Made by a program: the position numbers and the translations under genes
The notes under the pieces: generated by a model
The model's database searches: none
What the model saw: the letters and a program-made list of their open reading frames with translations, nothing else
Told to the model about the DNA's origin: nothing
Part shown: one piece after another, positions 51,138-51,676 of the stretch
Numbering within the stretch: position 1 is the first letter of the stretch
Layout: each line of letters opens with the position of its first letter
From: an uncultured Campylobacterales bacterium
GTDB taxonomy: Bacteria > Campylobacterota > Campylobacteria > Campylobacterales > Sulfurimonadaceae
DNA: 51,676 nucleotides
Direction of reading: 5' to 3'
NCBI GenBank assembly: GCA_903892995.1
Contig: CAITKP010000015.1
Span: forward strand, 1 to 51,676

Positions 51138-51676
51138 ATGGGTTTTACAATAAACACAAACATAGCGGCAATGAATGCACATGCAAGTGCAATGATGAAC
51201 AACCGTGCGATTGATAGTTCACTTAGTAAACTGAGTTCAGGTCTTCGTATCAACAGTGCAGCAGATGATGCATCAGGTCTATCTATTGCGGATTCACTTC
51301 GTTCACAAGCTTCCTCTTTAGGACAATCGATTTCAAATGCAAATGATGGTATCTCTATTATCCAAATTGCAGATAAAGCGATGAATGAGCAAACAAGTAT
51401 TCTTGATACTATTAAAACCAAAGCAACGCAAGCTGCACAAGATGGTCAAAGTGCGGATTCAAGAAAAGCACTTCAAGCGGATATCACAAAACTGATGGCT
51501 GAACTTGATAATATTGCAGGGACAACTTCATACAATGGTCAAAACCTTCTTTCAGGTCAATTTACAAATAAATCTTTCCAAGTTGGTGCATATTCAAATC
51601 AAACGATTGGTGTAAGCATAGGTGCAACAAGTACTGATAAAATCGGAAGTACACGTTTTGAGACAAGTAGCACAAT
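51138..51676 (+). CDS. Flagellin (5' part, cut by window end)
   Basis: At least 179 codons, running off the end of the window. The start [57 protein letters not shown] is the highly conserved N-terminal D0/D1 domain of flagellin. The segment [23 protein letters not shown] is common to the Campylobacterota type. It forms the flagellar filament after export by the flagellar type III system. AAGG precedes the ATG. The C-terminus is outside the window. Confidence 0.95.
   Translation, partial: MGFTINTNIAAMNAHASAMMNNRAIDSSLSKLSSGLRINSAADDASGLSIADSLRSQASSLGQSISNANDGISIIQIADKAMNEQTSILDTIKTKATQAAQDGQSADSRKALQADITKLMAELDNIAGTTSYNGQNLLSGQFTNKSFQVGAYSNQTIGVSIGATSTDKIGSTRFETSST

Noticed and set aside
1-51676. 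tRNA, rRNA or tmRNA genes
   Set aside because: I looked for typical TTCGA-loop and acceptor pairs and saw none convincing; a covariance search (tRNAscan-SE) would settle it.

Overview
The window is 51.7 kb of AT-rich bacterial chromosome (about 37% G+C by eye). Gene content and protein character point to a Campylobacterota (Epsilonproteobacteria) genome, probably a free-living sulfur-oxidizer relative such as Sulfurimonas or Sulfurospirillum. Reasons are the short epsilon-type MurE and BioB, LPP20-type lipoproteins, the alaS/maf order, a flagellin behind a sigma-28-like promoter, an SQR-like flavoprotein, and many conserved small proteins of that phylum. The genus call is inference.

Layout. 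0-4.2 kb: a DUF465 protein, a nitroreductase, a FadL-type outer-membrane protein, a small hypothetical gene, a decayed DUF4258/YgiT toxin-antitoxin remnant and a CvfB-like S1 protein. 4.2-7.3 kb: the alpha ribosomal operon rpmJ-rpsM-rpsK-rpsD-rpoA-rplQ. 7.4-14.6 kb: an aldo/keto reductase, a NifU-like scaffold, a TPR protein, murE, a thioredoxin-like ferredoxin, panD, ispA and tkt. 14.6-22.7 kb: a soluble zinc-binding-type chemoreceptor, the alaS-(CopD-like)-maf operon, a FapA/DUF342 protein and an aldehyde dehydrogenase. 22.7-26.9 kb: envelope genes, namely a DUF481 outer-membrane protein and three lipoproteins including LPP20. 27-35.2 kb: a methyltransferase/asparagine synthetase pair, a GAF protein with a frameshifted GAF remnant beside it, arsC, dCMP deaminase, accBC, a SurA-like chaperone and gltX. 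35.2-35.7 kb: a gene-free long imperfect inverted repeat. 35.7-43 kb: metH, a DTW-domain tRNA modifier, an SQR-like flavoprotein, a panE-like reductase and msrA. 43-44.1 kb: a toxin-antitoxin pair with its operator, and an orphan antitoxin. 44.2-51 kb: a [2Fe-2S] protein and a flavin reductase, a 1.5-kb accessory islet, an AMMECR1-like gene, bioB, a YfcE-type phosphoesterase and topA. The window ends inside a flagellin gene.

Two signals stand out. (1) The palindrome TTACATGTAA occurs 21 times exactly by my count, and its core TACATGTA about 37 times, in coding and non-coding DNA alike. That is far above what base composition predicts (roughly 0.2 and 2). It resembles a highly iterated palindrome, and some intergenic copies are followed by T-runs and could end transcription. 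(2) A module of exactly 1500 bp (45506-47005) is inserted at the overlapping 3' ends of two convergent genes, bounded by 105-bp direct repeats with one mismatch. It carries an XRE-like regulator, a divergent operator and an operon of a YodC-like protein plus two exported small proteins, with no transposase or integrase. This is the best candidate here for an undescribed mobile or conditionally deleted system.

Much of the rest is ordinary core metabolism: translation, peptidoglycan, isoprenoid, pantothenate, biotin, fatty acid and methionine functions. Genes are tightly packed, with several 1-17 nt overlaps and compact bidirectional terminators. All functions are assigned by reading translated sequences and motifs; no database search was possible.
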